A DNA stretch of 64,000 nucleotides from Actinomyces glycerinitolerans (GTDB taxonomy: Bacteria; Actinomycetota; Actinomycetes; Actinomycetales; Actinomycetaceae). Positions 18,247 to 27,331 of the stretch are shown here, one piece after another. The DNA is taken from contig NZ_FQTT01000001.1 in the NCBI RefSeq assembly GCF_900098745.1, positions 1 to 64,000 of the forward strand, read 5' to 3'. The notes under the pieces were generated by a model. The model was not told the DNA's origin. It was given only the letters and a program-made list of their open reading frames with translations, and searched no databases. The stretch's first letter is position 1, and every line of letters starts with the position of its first letter. The translations under genes and the position numbers were made by a program.

Positions 18247-18480
18247 AGACACCGCGGTCGGGATCATGGCAAGTCGAGACAGCCAGGTGTGACGCAGGTC
18301 CCTGCATCCCTCGTCCGTGGCCGCCCCCACGCATCGACCCCGGCGGGAATCGACTGAGGCGCACGGATGTCCGACGGTTGCGCAGTGTCCAGCCCAACAG
18401 CCCACATCCCCTTCCCCGGCGGTATGCTGCAACCCGCCCATCCGGGCAGCGAGAGAACCGAAGCGGTGGAAGGAGCACAC

Positions 18481-19599
18481 GTGCGCGTACTGGCAGCCAT
18501 GTCCGGCGGAGTCGATTCCGCCGTCGCCGCCGCGCGCGCCGTCGAGGCCGGTCACGAGGTCGTCGGCGTGCACATGGCGCTGACCCGCAACCGGGCCGCC
18601 ACGCGCTCCGGTGCCCGCGGCTGCTGCTCCATCGAGGACGCCGGCGACGCCCGCTGGGCGGCCGAGATCCTGGGCATCCCCTTCTACGTGTGGGACCTGT
18701 CGGAGGAGTTCGAGGAGCGGGTGGTCGCCGATTTCCTGTCCGAGTACCGCGCCGGCCGCACCCCCAACCCGTGCGTGCGCTGCAATGAGCGGGTCAAGTT
18801 CGACGTGCTGCTGGAGCGCGGCCTGGCGCTGGGCTTCGACGCCGTCGTCACCGGTCACTACGCCCGCCTGCGCGGCGGCGCCGTCGCCGGCCGCCCAGGT
18901 GAGGCGAACACCTTGGAGCTGCATCGGGCCGCCGATGCGGCCAAGGACCAGTCCTACGTGCTGGCCGTCTCCGGGCGCGAGGGACTATCGCGTGCCCTGT
19001 TCCCCCTGGGGGATGCTCCTTCCAAGGCGGCGGTGCGGGCCGAGGCCGAGCGCCGCGGCCTGCCGGTGGCGGATAAGCCGGACTCCTACGACATCTGCTT
19101 CGTCGCCGACGGCGACACTCGTGGCTTCCTGCAGCGCAGCCTCGGCGCTCAGGAGGGCAACATCGTCTCCCCCGACGGCGAGGTTCTAGGCACCCACGGC
19201 GGCTACTTCGGCTTCACCGTCGGCCAGCGCAAGGGCCTGGGACTGACCCGTCCCGCCGCCGATGGCCGCCCCCGCTACGTAATAGAGACGCGCCCGCGCA
19301 CCAACGAGGTCGTGGTCGGTCCCGCCGAGCTGCTGCGGCGCACCGTTGTGGACGGCAAGGACCTGGTACTGCTGGACTCTCCCGATTCGCTCGCCGACGG
19401 CGTCGGCCGGCAGGACGTGACCGTACAGGTGCGGGCGCACGGCCGCCCTGTGCCTGCGGACGTGACCGTGGATGCCGCGGCCGGCACGCTGCACGCGGTG
19501 CTGCGCCAGCCCCTGCGGGGCCTGGCCGCCGGGCAGAGCGTCGTCGTCTACGGCGGGGACGACGGCGGCCGGGTGCTGGCCCAGGCGACAGTCGCCTGA
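18481..19599 (+). CDS. mnmA: tRNA-specific 2-thiouridylase
   Basis: This 372-residue enzyme adds sulfur to U34 of Lys, Glu and Gln tRNAs using ATP and a persulfide from a cysteine desulfurase. The N-terminal PP-loop is [11 protein letters not shown]. The two catalytic cysteines are visible in [12 protein letters not shown] and in [11 protein letters not shown]. The [17 protein letters not shown] and GQRKGLGL segments are typical of the family. A frame extends 38 codons upstream, but GTG 18481 is preceded by AAGGAG and places the PP-loop at the normal distance from the N-terminus. The adjacent cysteine desulfurase expected in actinobacteria lies 5 kb away, beyond the trehalose locus. Confidence 0.93.
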   Translation: MRVLAAMSGGVDSAVAAARAVEAGHEVVGVHMALTRNRAATRSGARGCCSIEDAGDARWAAEILGIPFYVWDLSEEFEERVVADFLSEYRAGRTPNPCVRCNERVKFDVLLERGLALGFDAVVTGHYARLRGGAVAGRPGEANTLELHRAADAAKDQSYVLAVSGREGLSRALFPLGDAPSKAAVRAEAERRGLPVADKPDSYDICFVADGDTRGFLQRSLGAQEGNIVSPDGEVLGTHGGYFGFTVGQRKGLGLTRPAADGRPRYVIETRPRTNEVVVGPAELLRRTVVDGKDLVLLDSPDSLADGVGRQDVTVQVRAHGRPVPADVTVDAAAGTLHAVLRQPLRGLAAGQSVVVYGGDDGGRVLAQATVA

Positions 19600-19627
19600 A
19601 CCGCACACCCGGCCGCAAAGCCGCCGT

Positions 19628-20443
19628 TCAGCGCAGGGAGGTGTGGTGCTCGATGGAGCGCACGCCCCACGTTCCGAGCGCCACCGCCAGCAGCGGCCAC
19701 ACGGCGATGAATCCCAGCCCCAGCAGGGTCGGGTCGCCGCCCGTGCGCATCGCCTCAATGAAGTCCGGCAGCATCCATGTATTCACGATGTCCCCGGACG
19801 GAATCCCCATGCTCACGGGCACGATCAGCAGCAGTAGCAGCGAGAGCACCTGCGCCGCCAGATACAGTCCCACGAAGCCGATCACGGGCGCGCCAAAGCC
19901 GAGGTGGTTCCAGCGTCCTTGCGCCCCGATGCTCATAATCGCGGACACGCACACGATCACGCAGGCAAGCTCCACGATCATGTACACGACGAAGCCGATC
20001 ACCCAGCCGGTGCCGAAGAAGTCCAGCATTTCCCGCACGGGTTGGAGCAACTCACCGAGGCCGATTCCCTGAGCCCGTGCGGTCACCCACGCGGTCACCA
20101 ACAGGCCGACTGCGGTGAAGCACGTCGCCACCAGGCCGGCCGCGAAGGCATACAGGGTCTTGGCGGCGTACAGCAGCCGCCCGCGCACCGGGATCGCGTG
20201 GGTCAGGTAGCCGCGTGAGCCGTACATGGACTGCCAGTACTCGACCGCGGTGTGGATGAGCACCACCGGTATGGCCAGGCCGAAGGAGATTACCCCGCCC
20301 AGTGTCCCGAAAACGTTCAGTACCGGCAGGTTCAGGAACGTGACTCCGAGGAAGACCAGCCCGAATACCGTCCAGATGCCGAGCATCTTCAGGTGTATGG
20401 GGGCCAGGAACCGGATCTCCTCATTCAACAGTGTGCGCAGCAT
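19628..20443 (-). CDS. ABC transporter membrane subunit
   Basis: This 271-residue protein is highly hydrophobic with about six membrane helices and an N-terminal cytoplasmic stretch (MLRTLLNEEIRFLAPIHLKML). No specific family motif was recognised. It overlaps the ATPase gene upstream (the two codons share one base, TGATG), so it is very likely the permease of that exporter. Translation is probably coupled. Substrate is unknown. In YtrA-controlled operons such pairs often respond to cell-wall stress or antimicrobial peptides, which is an inference here. The gene is convergent with mnmA, with only 28 bp between stop codons. Confidence 0.75.
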   Translation of the reverse strand: MLRTLLNEEIRFLAPIHLKMLGIWTVFGLVFLGVTFLNLPVLNVFGTLGGVISFGLAIPVVLIHTAVEYWQSMYGSRGYLTHAIPVRGRLLYAAKTLYAFAAGLVATCFTAVGLLVTAWVTARAQGIGLGELLQPVREMLDFFGTGWVIGFVVYMIVELACVIVCVSAIMSIGAQGRWNHLGFGAPVIGFVGLYLAAQVLSLLLLLIVPVSMGIPSGDIVNTWMLPDFIEAMRTGGDPTLLGLGFIAVWPLLAVALGTWGVRSIEHHTSLR

Positions 20444-21207
20444 CAGCGGTACTCCTTCCTAAACAGGGCGTCCAGGCTCATGCCGTGAGCCTCACGCAGG
20501 TCATCGGCGTCGCCGGCGAGCAGCAGGCGTCCGTCCTTGAGGAAGACGACGGAGTCGACGATCGGCTCCACGTCGGCGATCAGGTGGGTGGAGATCACCA
20601 TCAGTGCCTCGGGGTCGAAGCCCTGCAGGACGCCGCTGAGGATGACGTCCCGCGCGGCGGGGTCGACCCCGGAGATGGGCTCGTCGAGCAGGTAGACACT
20701 GGCGCGGCGCGCCATGATCAGGCTGACGCGTAGCTTCTCCCCCATGCCCTTGCTCATCTCCTTCAGGCTCCGGTCCTTGGGCAGGCCGAAGAACTCCACC
20801 AGTTCGCGGGCGCGGTCGGCGTCGAAGTCGGAGAACAGCCGGGAGAACATGGCTATGGCCTGCTCGGCCTTGAGTTCCGGCGCCAGGAAGTCGGCGTCGG
20901 GAAGGAAGGCGACCAGCGCCTTGGACTGCGGTCCGGGCACGTACTCACCTACACGCACCTGGCCGTCGTACTCCGACAGCAGGCCCGCCAGGATCTTCAG
21001 CAGGGTGGTCTTGCCCGAGCCATTGGAGCCCATGAGGCCGACGATCCGGCCGGCCGGCAGGTCCAGGGTCAGGTCCGCCAGCGCCGGGCGGCCGCGGTAG
21101 GCCTTGGTCAGGTGCGCCACCCGGATCAGTGGGGCGGCACCGTCGGGGACGGGGACGGCGGTGAAGCGCGCTGCGGGCGACGGCGGAGCCGATGAGTGCC
21201 GGTTCAT
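20443..21207 (-). CDS. ABC transporter ATP-binding protein
   Basis: This 254-residue ATPase shows Walker A GSNGSGKTTLLK, a degenerate signature LKEMSKGMGEKLRVSL, Walker B VYLLDEPISGVDP and the H-loop in VISTHLIADV. It has the short BcrA/YtrB type architecture, consistent with an exporter. The start codon ATG 21207 overlaps the stop of the GntR gene by four bases (ATGA). AGGAG lies nine bases upstream. It forms a three-gene operon with the regulator before it and the membrane subunit after it. Confidence 0.88.
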   Translation of the reverse strand: MNRHSSAPPSPAARFTAVPVPDGAAPLIRVAHLTKAYRGRPALADLTLDLPAGRIVGLMGSNGSGKTTLLKILAGLLSEYDGQVRVGEYVPGPQSKALVAFLPDADFLAPELKAEQAIAMFSRLFSDFDADRARELVEFFGLPKDRSLKEMSKGMGEKLRVSLIMARRASVYLLDEPISGVDPAARDVILSGVLQGFDPEALMVISTHLIADVEPIVDSVVFLKDGRLLLAGDADDLREAHGMSLDALFRKEYR

Positions 21208-21599
21208 GATTTTTCTCCTGTGTCTGCCTGGGGCATGGCGGGACGGGCGTTCCAGCGCTCCCGCAGGAGGGCGGATGCCTGCGCCAGATCCATGCCGACG
21301 GCGGTAAGGGCGGTGATGAAGGCGTCCGTGGCGTCGGTGGCGAGCTCGCGGCGCACGGCGTCGACGACGGCGGTATCCGTGGTGACGAAGCGGCCTGCGG
21401 TCCGTTCGGTGCTGGTCAGGCCGGTGCGATCGAGTTCGGCGAGGGCGCGTTGGACGGTGTTGGGGTTGACGCCGGATTGCGTGGCCAGTTCGCGCACGCT
21501 GGGTATCCGGGTGCCGGTCGGCCAGGCGCCGGTGACGATCCGCAGGCGGAAGTCGTCGACCAGTTGCAGCCAGATCGGCCGGGAGCCGTCAAGATCCAC
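21204..21599 (-). CDS. GntR family regulator, YtrA subfamily
   Basis: This 131-residue protein consists of a GntR winged helix (SRPIWLQLVDDFRLRIVTGAWPTGTRIPSVRELATQSGVNPNTVQRAL) and a short helical tail (TDAFITALTAVGMDLAQASALL), the minimal plan of YtrA-type regulators. A longer frame reaches 21755, but GTG 21599 is the right start: GGGGAGG lies about six bases upstream and the family N-terminus fits. It should repress its own operon with the ABC exporter. The near-palindrome at 21676-21691 is the candidate operator. Confidence 0.85.
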   Translation of the reverse strand: MDLDGSRPIWLQLVDDFRLRIVTGAWPTGTRIPSVRELATQSGVNPNTVQRALAELDRTGLTSTERTAGRFVTTDTAVVDAVRRELATDATDAFITALTAVGMDLAQASALLRERWNARPAMPQADTGEKS

Positions 21600-21675
21600 G
21601 GGGCCTCCCCTCTTGATGGGCGGACGAATGTGCTCATGAGCGCAGCGAACAGGCGACCGGAAGGCCATCTGTATT

Positions 21676-21691
21676 ACTGCACTAGTACAGT
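21676..21691. promoter_or_regulatory. Near-perfect palindrome upstream of the YtrA-type operon
   Basis: ACTGCACTAGTACAGT is a 16-bp palindrome with a single mismatched pair, about 77 bases upstream of the regulator start. GntR/YtrA proteins bind sites of this symmetry, so autoregulation is likely. Confidence 0.5.
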
Positions 21692-21884
21692 GACACATGC
21701 GGCATGCGGAAGTCAACAAGCTCCGTCCCGGCGCGCCGACCAGCCCTACGCCCACCGCGGTTGTGCACAGTGCGCTACTCCGCCATGTCTGGCGCTTCGT
21801 GTTTGTGGGTGTGGATGAAGGCGGGAGTCGGTTCGCCCGCGTGCTTAGCGTTGACGTCGTCTACTACGCCGGTTCGGGGTTCAC

Positions 21885-21945
21885 TACGCCGGTTAGGCGT
21901 CTGCTGAAGGGTTCTGAGCCCTTCAGCAGAGGTCCACCCGGCGTA
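21885..21945. repeat. Nested inverted repeat
   Basis: CTGCTGAAGGG at 21901-21911 pairs perfectly with 21919-21929 around a seven-base loop. An outer pair, TACGCCGG at 21885-21892 and CCGGCGTA at 21938-21945, encloses it. No gene ends nearby, so a terminator role is not obvious. Confidence 0.6.
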
Positions 21946-22288
21946 GCAGACGCCGAAAAGGCGCAGCAAAGGCCGAAGGGGCGTACCCAATGATCGGGCC
22001 CTGGCCTTGTCCCCACTGGCTCTACGCCCGCGACGCCGCCCCACCCCGGATGCTCGCACCACCAACCTCCACACCCCCTACGAAGAAACGGTTCGCCGTC
22101 AGGCACACAGACTCCTCGCGCTCGGAGATGTGGCGGGCCAGGAGCGGCGGCCGGCCGGGCGGTGGTGGACGCGCGCGCCCCAGTGGCGCACAACACGGCG
22201 CGACGGACGGAAGCTGGGCCGGAGCGTGCGCGCTAGGTCCTGTTGTGTGAGTGCTTGGGTGGCGGTGTGTGGCTGTTGAGCCTGTCAG

Positions 22289-22384
22289 TTGGACCCCTGT
22301 TCCCCGGTTGGACCCCTGTTCCCCGGTTGGACCCCTGTTCCCCGGTTGGACCGCCGTAGCCGCCGGTTACAGCGGTCCAACCGG
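22289..22384. repeat. 19-bp tandem repeats leading into a 13-bp stem-loop
   Basis: TTGGACCCCTGTTCCCCGG is repeated exactly three times (22289-22307, 22308-22326, 22327-22345), and a partial fourth unit starts at 22346. The partial unit is part of the left arm of a perfect 13-bp inverted repeat (CCGGTTGGACCGC at 22342-22354, complement at 22372-22384). Further GGTCCAAC words follow to 22420. Confidence 0.85.
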
Positions 22385-22649
22385 GCGTGAGGGGTCCATC
22401 GGGGCGTGAGCGGTCCAACCAGGGCGGCGCAAGACCCACTCGCCCCCTCGGCTGCCGACAACCAGGTCCCCAACACCGCGGGAACGCCCTGCGCACAACA
22501 ATCTTCACCGAGCACACGGGCTAGCCCGCCCGGAGGCACCCACATCGCCAGCACCGCCCCACCAGCACAAACGACTTACACAACACGACCTTGCCACGAC
22601 GTGCCAGGCACGGCGGCCCGTACGTTCAGGTCAACGTCCGCGTATCCAG

Positions 22650-22803
22650 CCCGACGTCGGCCCGAGGACGTCCCCGCCAGCCCGGCGACGGTCCTCTGAC
22701 CGGCCAGAACGTCCTCAACAGCCCGAGCACGACCACCTTGCCGACCGGCTCGCCCCCGAACACAACCACCTGCGGCACCTAACCACCACACCCACAAACA
22801 CGA
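22650..22803 (+). repeat. Copy 1 of a dispersed ~130-150 bp intergenic element
   Basis: The first 29 bases (22650-22678) match 37472-37500 at 24 positions. The middle shares AACGTCCTC and AGCACGACC words. The last 18 bases (22786-22803, CCACACCCACAAACACGA) are identical to 37580-37597. No coding function was seen. Confidence 0.6.
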
Positions 22804-22860
22804 ATAGCCCCATAACTACCGACCTCAGCACGTAACTTCTACCGATCGCGGCGCATGAAG

Positions 22861-22894
22861 CCGCCCCGCCTCGGAACGAACCGGGACGGGGCGG
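22861..22894 (-). terminator. Hairpin terminator of etfBA
   Basis: CCGCCCCG at 22861-22868 pairs with CGGGGCGG at 22887-22894, and an imperfect inner stem extends it. It lies 27 bases after the etfA stop on the leftward strand. Confidence 0.65.
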
Positions 22895-22920
22895 ACCGTC
22901 GGAAGTACAGCAGGTGACGC

Positions 22921-23943
22921 TCAGCCGCGCAGGCGCGCCAACTCCTCAACCAGCTGGGGCACGACCTCGGCGACGTCGCCGACCACGCCGTAGTCGGCCA
23001 TCTCGAAGATCGGGGCCTCGGAGTCGTCGCAGATGGCGACGATCGTGCCGGCACCCTGGATGCCACTGGTGTGGTGGACGGCGCCCGACACGCCCAACCC
23101 GATGTACAGACTGGGGGCGATGGAGACACCGGTCTGTCCCACCTGGGCGGAGCGCTCGATCCAGCCCTCGTCGCAGGCCACGCGGGTGGCGCCGATGGCG
23201 GCGTCGAGCGGATCGGCGAGGGAGTGCACCAGGGTGACGTCGCCGTCGGTGCCGCGCCCCATCACCACCACCCGCTGGGCCTCGGACAGGTCGGGGCCCG
23301 CGGCGGCGTCGCCCACCTCTCGGGAGACGACCTTGACGGCCGCCGCCTCGGCGCTGAGCGGCACCTCAAGCGCCTCCACGGCCGGGACGTCGGAGCCGGC
23401 CGCGCTCGGTGCGGATGCCGCGGCACTCGGGTGCACGGAGATGACCGGGGTGTGGTCGGCCTGCGCCGAAACGGTCATGGTGGTCGACCAGGTGCCGGAC
23501 AGCACCAGCTTGGAGGCGTGCAACTCGCCGTCGACCACGCGCAGGTCGCCGACGTCGGAGGCGCAGGCCGAGCCGAGCAGCACGGCCGCCCGGCCGGCGA
23601 TCTCCTTGCCGCGGTAGTCGGCCCCGACGAGCGCGACCGCGGGGGCGACGGAGCCCACGGCCGCAACCACGGCGTCGGCGGCGACGGCGGCCACGGTCTC
23701 ACGGCCGCCCAGGTCGGCGGTGAGCAGGCGGGTCGCACCGGCGGCTGTCAGCGCAGCAGCGGTATCGGAGTCGATGTCGCCCGCCACGAGCGCGACGACG
23801 TCGCCGGCGGTCAGCCCCCGGGCCGTGGACACCAGACCGAGGCCGGCACCGGTCGGGGCGCCCTCGCCGGTGCGGTCCACCAGAACGAGCACGGGCGCGT
23901 CGAGACGGCCGCCGGGAGCGGTTTCGGAGGTGATTTCACTCAT
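22921..23943 (-). CDS. etfA: Electron transfer flavoprotein alpha subunit
   Basis: This 340-residue subunit binds FAD and passes electrons between flavin dehydrogenases and other carriers in the cytoplasm. The N-terminal two thirds form the ETF domain. The C-terminal FAD-binding domain is clear from VVMGRGTDG, CDEGWIERSAQVGQTGVSIAP, LYIGLGVSGAVHHTSGIQGA and the ending IFEMADYGVVGDVAEVVPQL. It follows etfB by 33 bp. No acyl-CoA dehydrogenase or quinone oxidoreductase gene is near, so the electron partners are unknown. Confidence 0.93.
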   Translation of the reverse strand: MSEITSETAPGGRLDAPVLVLVDRTGEGAPTGAGLGLVSTARGLTAGDVVALVAGDIDSDTAAALTAAGATRLLTADLGGRETVAAVAADAVVAAVGSVAPAVALVGADYRGKEIAGRAAVLLGSACASDVGDLRVVDGELHASKLVLSGTWSTTMTVSAQADHTPVISVHPSAAASAPSAAGSDVPAVEALEVPLSAEAAAVKVVSREVGDAAAGPDLSEAQRVVVMGRGTDGDVTLVHSLADPLDAAIGATRVACDEGWIERSAQVGQTGVSIAPSLYIGLGVSGAVHHTSGIQGAGTIVAICDDSEAPIFEMADYGVVGDVAEVVPQLVEELARLRG

Positions 23944-23976
23944 GATTACTCGTCATTCCTTCCGGGTTGTTCCCGC

Positions 23977-24756
23977 TCACACGAGCTCGTGGTCTACCAG
24001 CCAGGCGGCCAGGTCGCGCCCGGCCTCACCGGCGTCGGTGCGGATGATGCCGGCCTCACGGGCGGGCCGCTCGGTGAAGTCGATGACGGCGATGCTCGGC
24101 TCGCCGGCGGGCAGGCCGAGGTCGTCAAGATCCCAGACGTCCAGCGGCTTCTTGCGGGCGGCCCGCATGGCGGCGAAGTTGGGGTAGCGCGGCTCGTTGG
24201 CCTGGTCGGTGACGGACACCAGCGCGGGCAGCGGGGCGGAGAGCACCTCGCGCACGGTGCCGGCGGAACGGGTGATGGTCGCCTCATCGGCGCTCACCTC
24301 CAGCGATCCGGCCAGGGTCAGCGCCGGCACGTGCAGTGCGGCCGCGAGCGCGCCCGGAAGCATGGAGGTCATGGCATCCAGCGAAGCCATGCCGGTGATG
24401 ACCAGATCCACGTCACCCGGCCCGGACTCCGCGCCCCCGATCTTCGACACGGCCGCGGCGAGCGTGCGGGCGGTGGTAGGTACGTCGGCGCCCACCAGCG
24501 CGTCGTCGCTGACGACGACGCCGGAGTCGGCACCCATCTGCAGGGCACGGCGCACGCCGTCCTCGGCGTCCTCGGGACCCATACACAGGGCGATCACCTC
24601 GCCACCCAGGTCCTCGACCAGGGCCACCGCGGCCTCGACGGCGTTCTCGTCCAGCTCGTTGAGGACGTCCTCCTCACCGCGGACCAGGCGCCCCTCCTCC
24701 ATACGACGCTCGGACTGCACGTCAGGGACGTGCTTGATGCAGACGACTATTTTCAT
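23977..24756 (-). CDS. etfB: Electron transfer flavoprotein beta subunit
   Basis: This 259-residue subunit forms the heterodimer with EtfA and holds AMP in the two-FAD-independent type or a second FAD in bifurcating types. The N-terminus MKIVVCIKHVPDV, the VLNELDENAVEAAV block and the C-terminal VTDQANEPRYPNFAAMRAARKKP block are family signatures. A much longer frame reaches 25095, but it overlaps the divergent glgX gene, and the ATG at 24756 gives the canonical N-terminus. Its promoter lies in the 139 bp shared with glgX. Confidence 0.93.
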   Translation of the reverse strand: MKIVVCIKHVPDVQSERRMEEGRLVRGEEDVLNELDENAVEAAVALVEDLGGEVIALCMGPEDAEDGVRRALQMGADSGVVVSDDALVGADVPTTARTLAAAVSKIGGAESGPGDVDLVITGMASLDAMTSMLPGALAAALHVPALTLAGSLEVSADEATITRSAGTVREVLSAPLPALVSVTDQANEPRYPNFAAMRAARKKPLDVWDLDDLGLPAGEPSIAVIDFTERPAREAGIIRTDAGEAGRDLAAWLVDHELV

Positions 24757-24895
24757 GCGTACAAGGTTGCCATATCGCGCCGCCGTCACCGGTGAGCGCT
24801 CGGTCACCCTCACCGACGCGCCCCGCATAATCCGCGCGCCATAAGCCGCTGCAATGGTGTAACATCCCGCGTCTCCTTGCTCAACAATAGGATTC

Positions 24896-27217
24896 ATGTC
24901 CATGTCCTCCACGCCAGAGCCGCAACCTGCTGCCCGTGCCGACTCCGATGCCTCGGACCGCACTCGGCTGGGCGCCACGCTCACCGAGGACGGCGCCGAC
25001 TTCGTGGTGGTGGCGCCGCGTGCCGACGCGGTGGACCTGTGTCTGCTGACCACCGACGCCGACGGCGCGATCACCTCCGAACGGCGCATCGGCATGCACG
25101 GCCCCGTCCGCGGCGCCTGGAGCGCGCACGTCCCCGGGGTACGCGCCGGGCAGCGCTACGGCTATCGCGCCTACGGCCCGTGGAACCCGTCGGAGGGGCT
25201 GCTGTTCAACCCCCGCAAGCTGCTGCTAGACCCTTACGCCCGCGCCATCGAAGGCGCCCCCCGCCTGGGCCCGGAGCTGTACGCGCACGCCGTCGACGCG
25301 GACCTGTCGCCCACCTATGCGCCCTTCCTGCCCTCCGAGTTGGACTCCGCCGGACACACCGCTCTCGGCGTGGTGACCGGCGAGCAGTTCCCCGTCGTCC
25401 CCGGCCCACGCGTACCCGAAGAGCGCACCGTCATCTACGAGACGCACGTGAAGGGCTTCACCCACTCGATGCCCGGTGTGCCCCCGGAGCTGCGCGGCAC
25501 CTACGCGGGCCTGGCACATCCGGCCGCCGTCTCCCACCTGCGCTCACTGGGCGTGACCACCGTGGAGCTGCTGCCCGTGCACGCCGCCTTCTCCGAGGCC
25601 TTCCTGCTCCAGCGCGAGCGGACCAACTACTGGGGCTACTCGACCCTGTCCTACTTCGCGCCCGAGCCCTCCTACGCCACTCGGGCGGCCCGCGAGGCCG
25701 GTCCGCAGGCGGTGCTGGACGAGTTCCGCGGCATGGTCTCAATGCTGCACGAGGCCGGCCTCGAGATCATCATGGACGTGGTCTACAACCACACCTGCGA
25801 GTCGGGTATGGACGGGCCCGCACTGTCGCTGCGGGGCCTGGACAACCTCGAGTACTACCTGCACGCCCCCTACCGGCCCGCCCAGTACGTGGACGTCACC
25901 GGCACCGGCAACACAGTGGACTTCCGCTCCACCCGGGCGGTGCAGCTGGTACTGGACTCGCTGCGCTACTGGGCGGGCGACGTCGGCATCGACGGCTTCC
26001 GCTTCGACCTGGCGGTGACCCTGGGACGGGATGCCTCCGAGTTCCAGTCGCGCCATCCGCTGCTGATCGCCATGGCCACCGACCCTGTGCTGCAGAACAC
26101 CAAGCTGATCGCCGAACCCTGGGACATCGGCCCGGGCGGCTGGCGCACGGGCGAGTTCCCGGCCCCCTTCCACGACTGGAATGACCGCTACCGCGGCACG
26201 GTGCGCTCCTTCTGGCTGCACGACGCCTCCGAGATGTCCAAGGGGCGCCCCGGCAACGACCTGCGGGACCTGGCCACGCGCCTGAGCGGCAGCGCCGACA
26301 TGTTCAGCTACGGCGAGTACCCGGGCGGGCGCGGCCCGCTGGCGTCGATCAACTTCGTCACCGCCCACGACGGCTTCACCCTGCGTGATCTGGTCTGCTA
26401 CGACTACAAGCACAACCTGGCCAACGGTGAAGACAACCGCGACGGCACCGACGACAACCGCTCCTGGAACCACGGCTTCGAGGGTCCCCTGCCGGAGGGC
26501 ATGGGCGGAGGCCCCATCGAGATCCTGCGCCGCCGCTCCTCCCGCAACGTGTTGGGCACCCTGCTGGTCTCCGCCGGCACGCCCATGCTGCTGGGCGGAG
26601 ACGAGATGGGGCGCACCCAGGGGGGCAACAACAACTCCTACTGTCAGGACTCGCCGATCTCCTGGTACGACTGGAACCTGACCACCTGGCAGCGGGACCT
26701 GATCGCCACCACCCACTTCCTGATCAACCTGCGCGACCAGCACCCGGTGCTGCGCCCGACCGCCTTCGCCAGCGGCTCCACGGCCGACGGGGACGTCCTG
26801 CCGGACCTGTCCTGGTTCCGCGCCAACGCCGACCCGATGGACGTGGCCGCCTGGCACGATCCGTGGACGCGCGTGGTGCAGATGCTCCGTTCGGGTACCC
26901 CCATGGGTGACGCCGACCTGCTGCTGGTCATCAACGGCTCCCTCGGCCAGGAGGACGTCACGCTCCCCGACGGACGCGGCACCGACTGGCACCTGATGTG
27001 GGACTCCACGTGGGCGGTGCCGCGCCCACACACCTCCGCCTTCGCCCTCGCCCACCGGGTCGGCCGGGGGCCGGCGGCCCGCGCCCGCGCCCGCGCCTCG
27101 CGCTCCGGTGCGACGGACTGCCGGCAGGACCGGCCCGGGGACACCACCACGCTGGATGCGCTTTCGCTGCGTATCTACCTGTCCGGGGAGAAGCTGGTCG
27201 GCCTGCCGGAGGAGTAG
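24896..27217 (+). CDS. glgX: Glycogen debranching enzyme (GH13 isoamylase type)
   Basis: This 773-residue enzyme cleaves alpha-1,6 branch points in glycogen limit dextrins. An N-terminal CBM48-like domain (about 20-130, RYGYRAYGPWNPSEG) precedes the GH13 barrel. Catalytic motifs are DVVYNHT, GFRFDLAVTLGRD, LIAEPWDIGPGGW and NFVTAHDGFTLRDLV. The NLANGEDNRDGTDDNRSWN segment is typical of GlgX. The C-terminal ~60 residues contain an Arg/Ala-rich stretch (GRGPAARARARASRSG) that looks like a lineage insertion. ATG 24896 is used; a second in-frame ATG follows at 24902. The product feeds GlgP, encoded 11 kb downstream in the same island. Confidence 0.92.
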   Translation: MSMSSTPEPQPAARADSDASDRTRLGATLTEDGADFVVVAPRADAVDLCLLTTDADGAITSERRIGMHGPVRGAWSAHVPGVRAGQRYGYRAYGPWNPSEGLLFNPRKLLLDPYARAIEGAPRLGPELYAHAVDADLSPTYAPFLPSELDSAGHTALGVVTGEQFPVVPGPRVPEERTVIYETHVKGFTHSMPGVPPELRGTYAGLAHPAAVSHLRSLGVTTVELLPVHAAFSEAFLLQRERTNYWGYSTLSYFAPEPSYATRAAREAGPQAVLDEFRGMVSMLHEAGLEIIMDVVYNHTCESGMDGPALSLRGLDNLEYYLHAPYRPAQYVDVTGTGNTVDFRSTRAVQLVLDSLRYWAGDVGIDGFRFDLAVTLGRDASEFQSRHPLLIAMATDPVLQNTKLIAEPWDIGPGGWRTGEFPAPFHDWNDRYRGTVRSFWLHDASEMSKGRPGNDLRDLATRLSGSADMFSYGEYPGGRGPLASINFVTAHDGFTLRDLVCYDYKHNLANGEDNRDGTDDNRSWNHGFEGPLPEGMGGGPIEILRRRSSRNVLGTLLVSAGTPMLLGGDEMGRTQGGNNNSYCQDSPISWYDWNLTTWQRDLIATTHFLINLRDQHPVLRPTAFASGSTADGDVLPDLSWFRANADPMDVAAWHDPWTRVVQMLRSGTPMGDADLLLVINGSLGQEDVTLPDGRGTDWHLMWDSTWAVPRPHTSAFALAHRVGRGPAARARARASRSGATDCRQDRPGDTTTLDALSLRIYLSGEKLVGLPEE

Positions 27218-27331
27218 GCGGCTGATCCCCTGTGTCTCCGCCGCGCAACCGCCGCCACGGCCGCGTTTTGCCCGACGGCCGCTGGAGACACGATTCCGGC
27301 CCGCTCGGCATCGCCCCTTAGGATGTCCGCC

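Larger units (their letters stand above)
21756..22860. other. Gene-free, repeat-rich intergenic kilobase
   Basis: No convincing gene was found in this stretch between the GntR operon and etfA; the small open frames lack ribosome sites and recognisable domains. It contains a nested stem-loop (21885-21945), three tandem 19-bp repeats followed by a 13-bp stem-loop (22289-22384), and a copy of a dispersed element (22650-22803) also found at 37472-37597. The word TCGTGTTTGTGGGTGTGG at 21797-21814 is the exact reverse complement of the end of that element. Confidence 0.7.

Noticed and set aside
22261-22384. CRISPR-like array at the 19-bp tandem repeats
   Set aside because: The repeats abut directly with no spacers, are too short, and no cas gene is present.
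21775-22550. Several small frames in the gap before etfA as possible genes
   Set aside because: They contain translated repeat units, lack ribosome sites and overlap one another on both strands.
24757-25095. N-terminal extension of etfB by 113 residues
   Set aside because: It would overlap the divergent glgX gene, and ATG 24756 gives the standard EtfB N-terminus.
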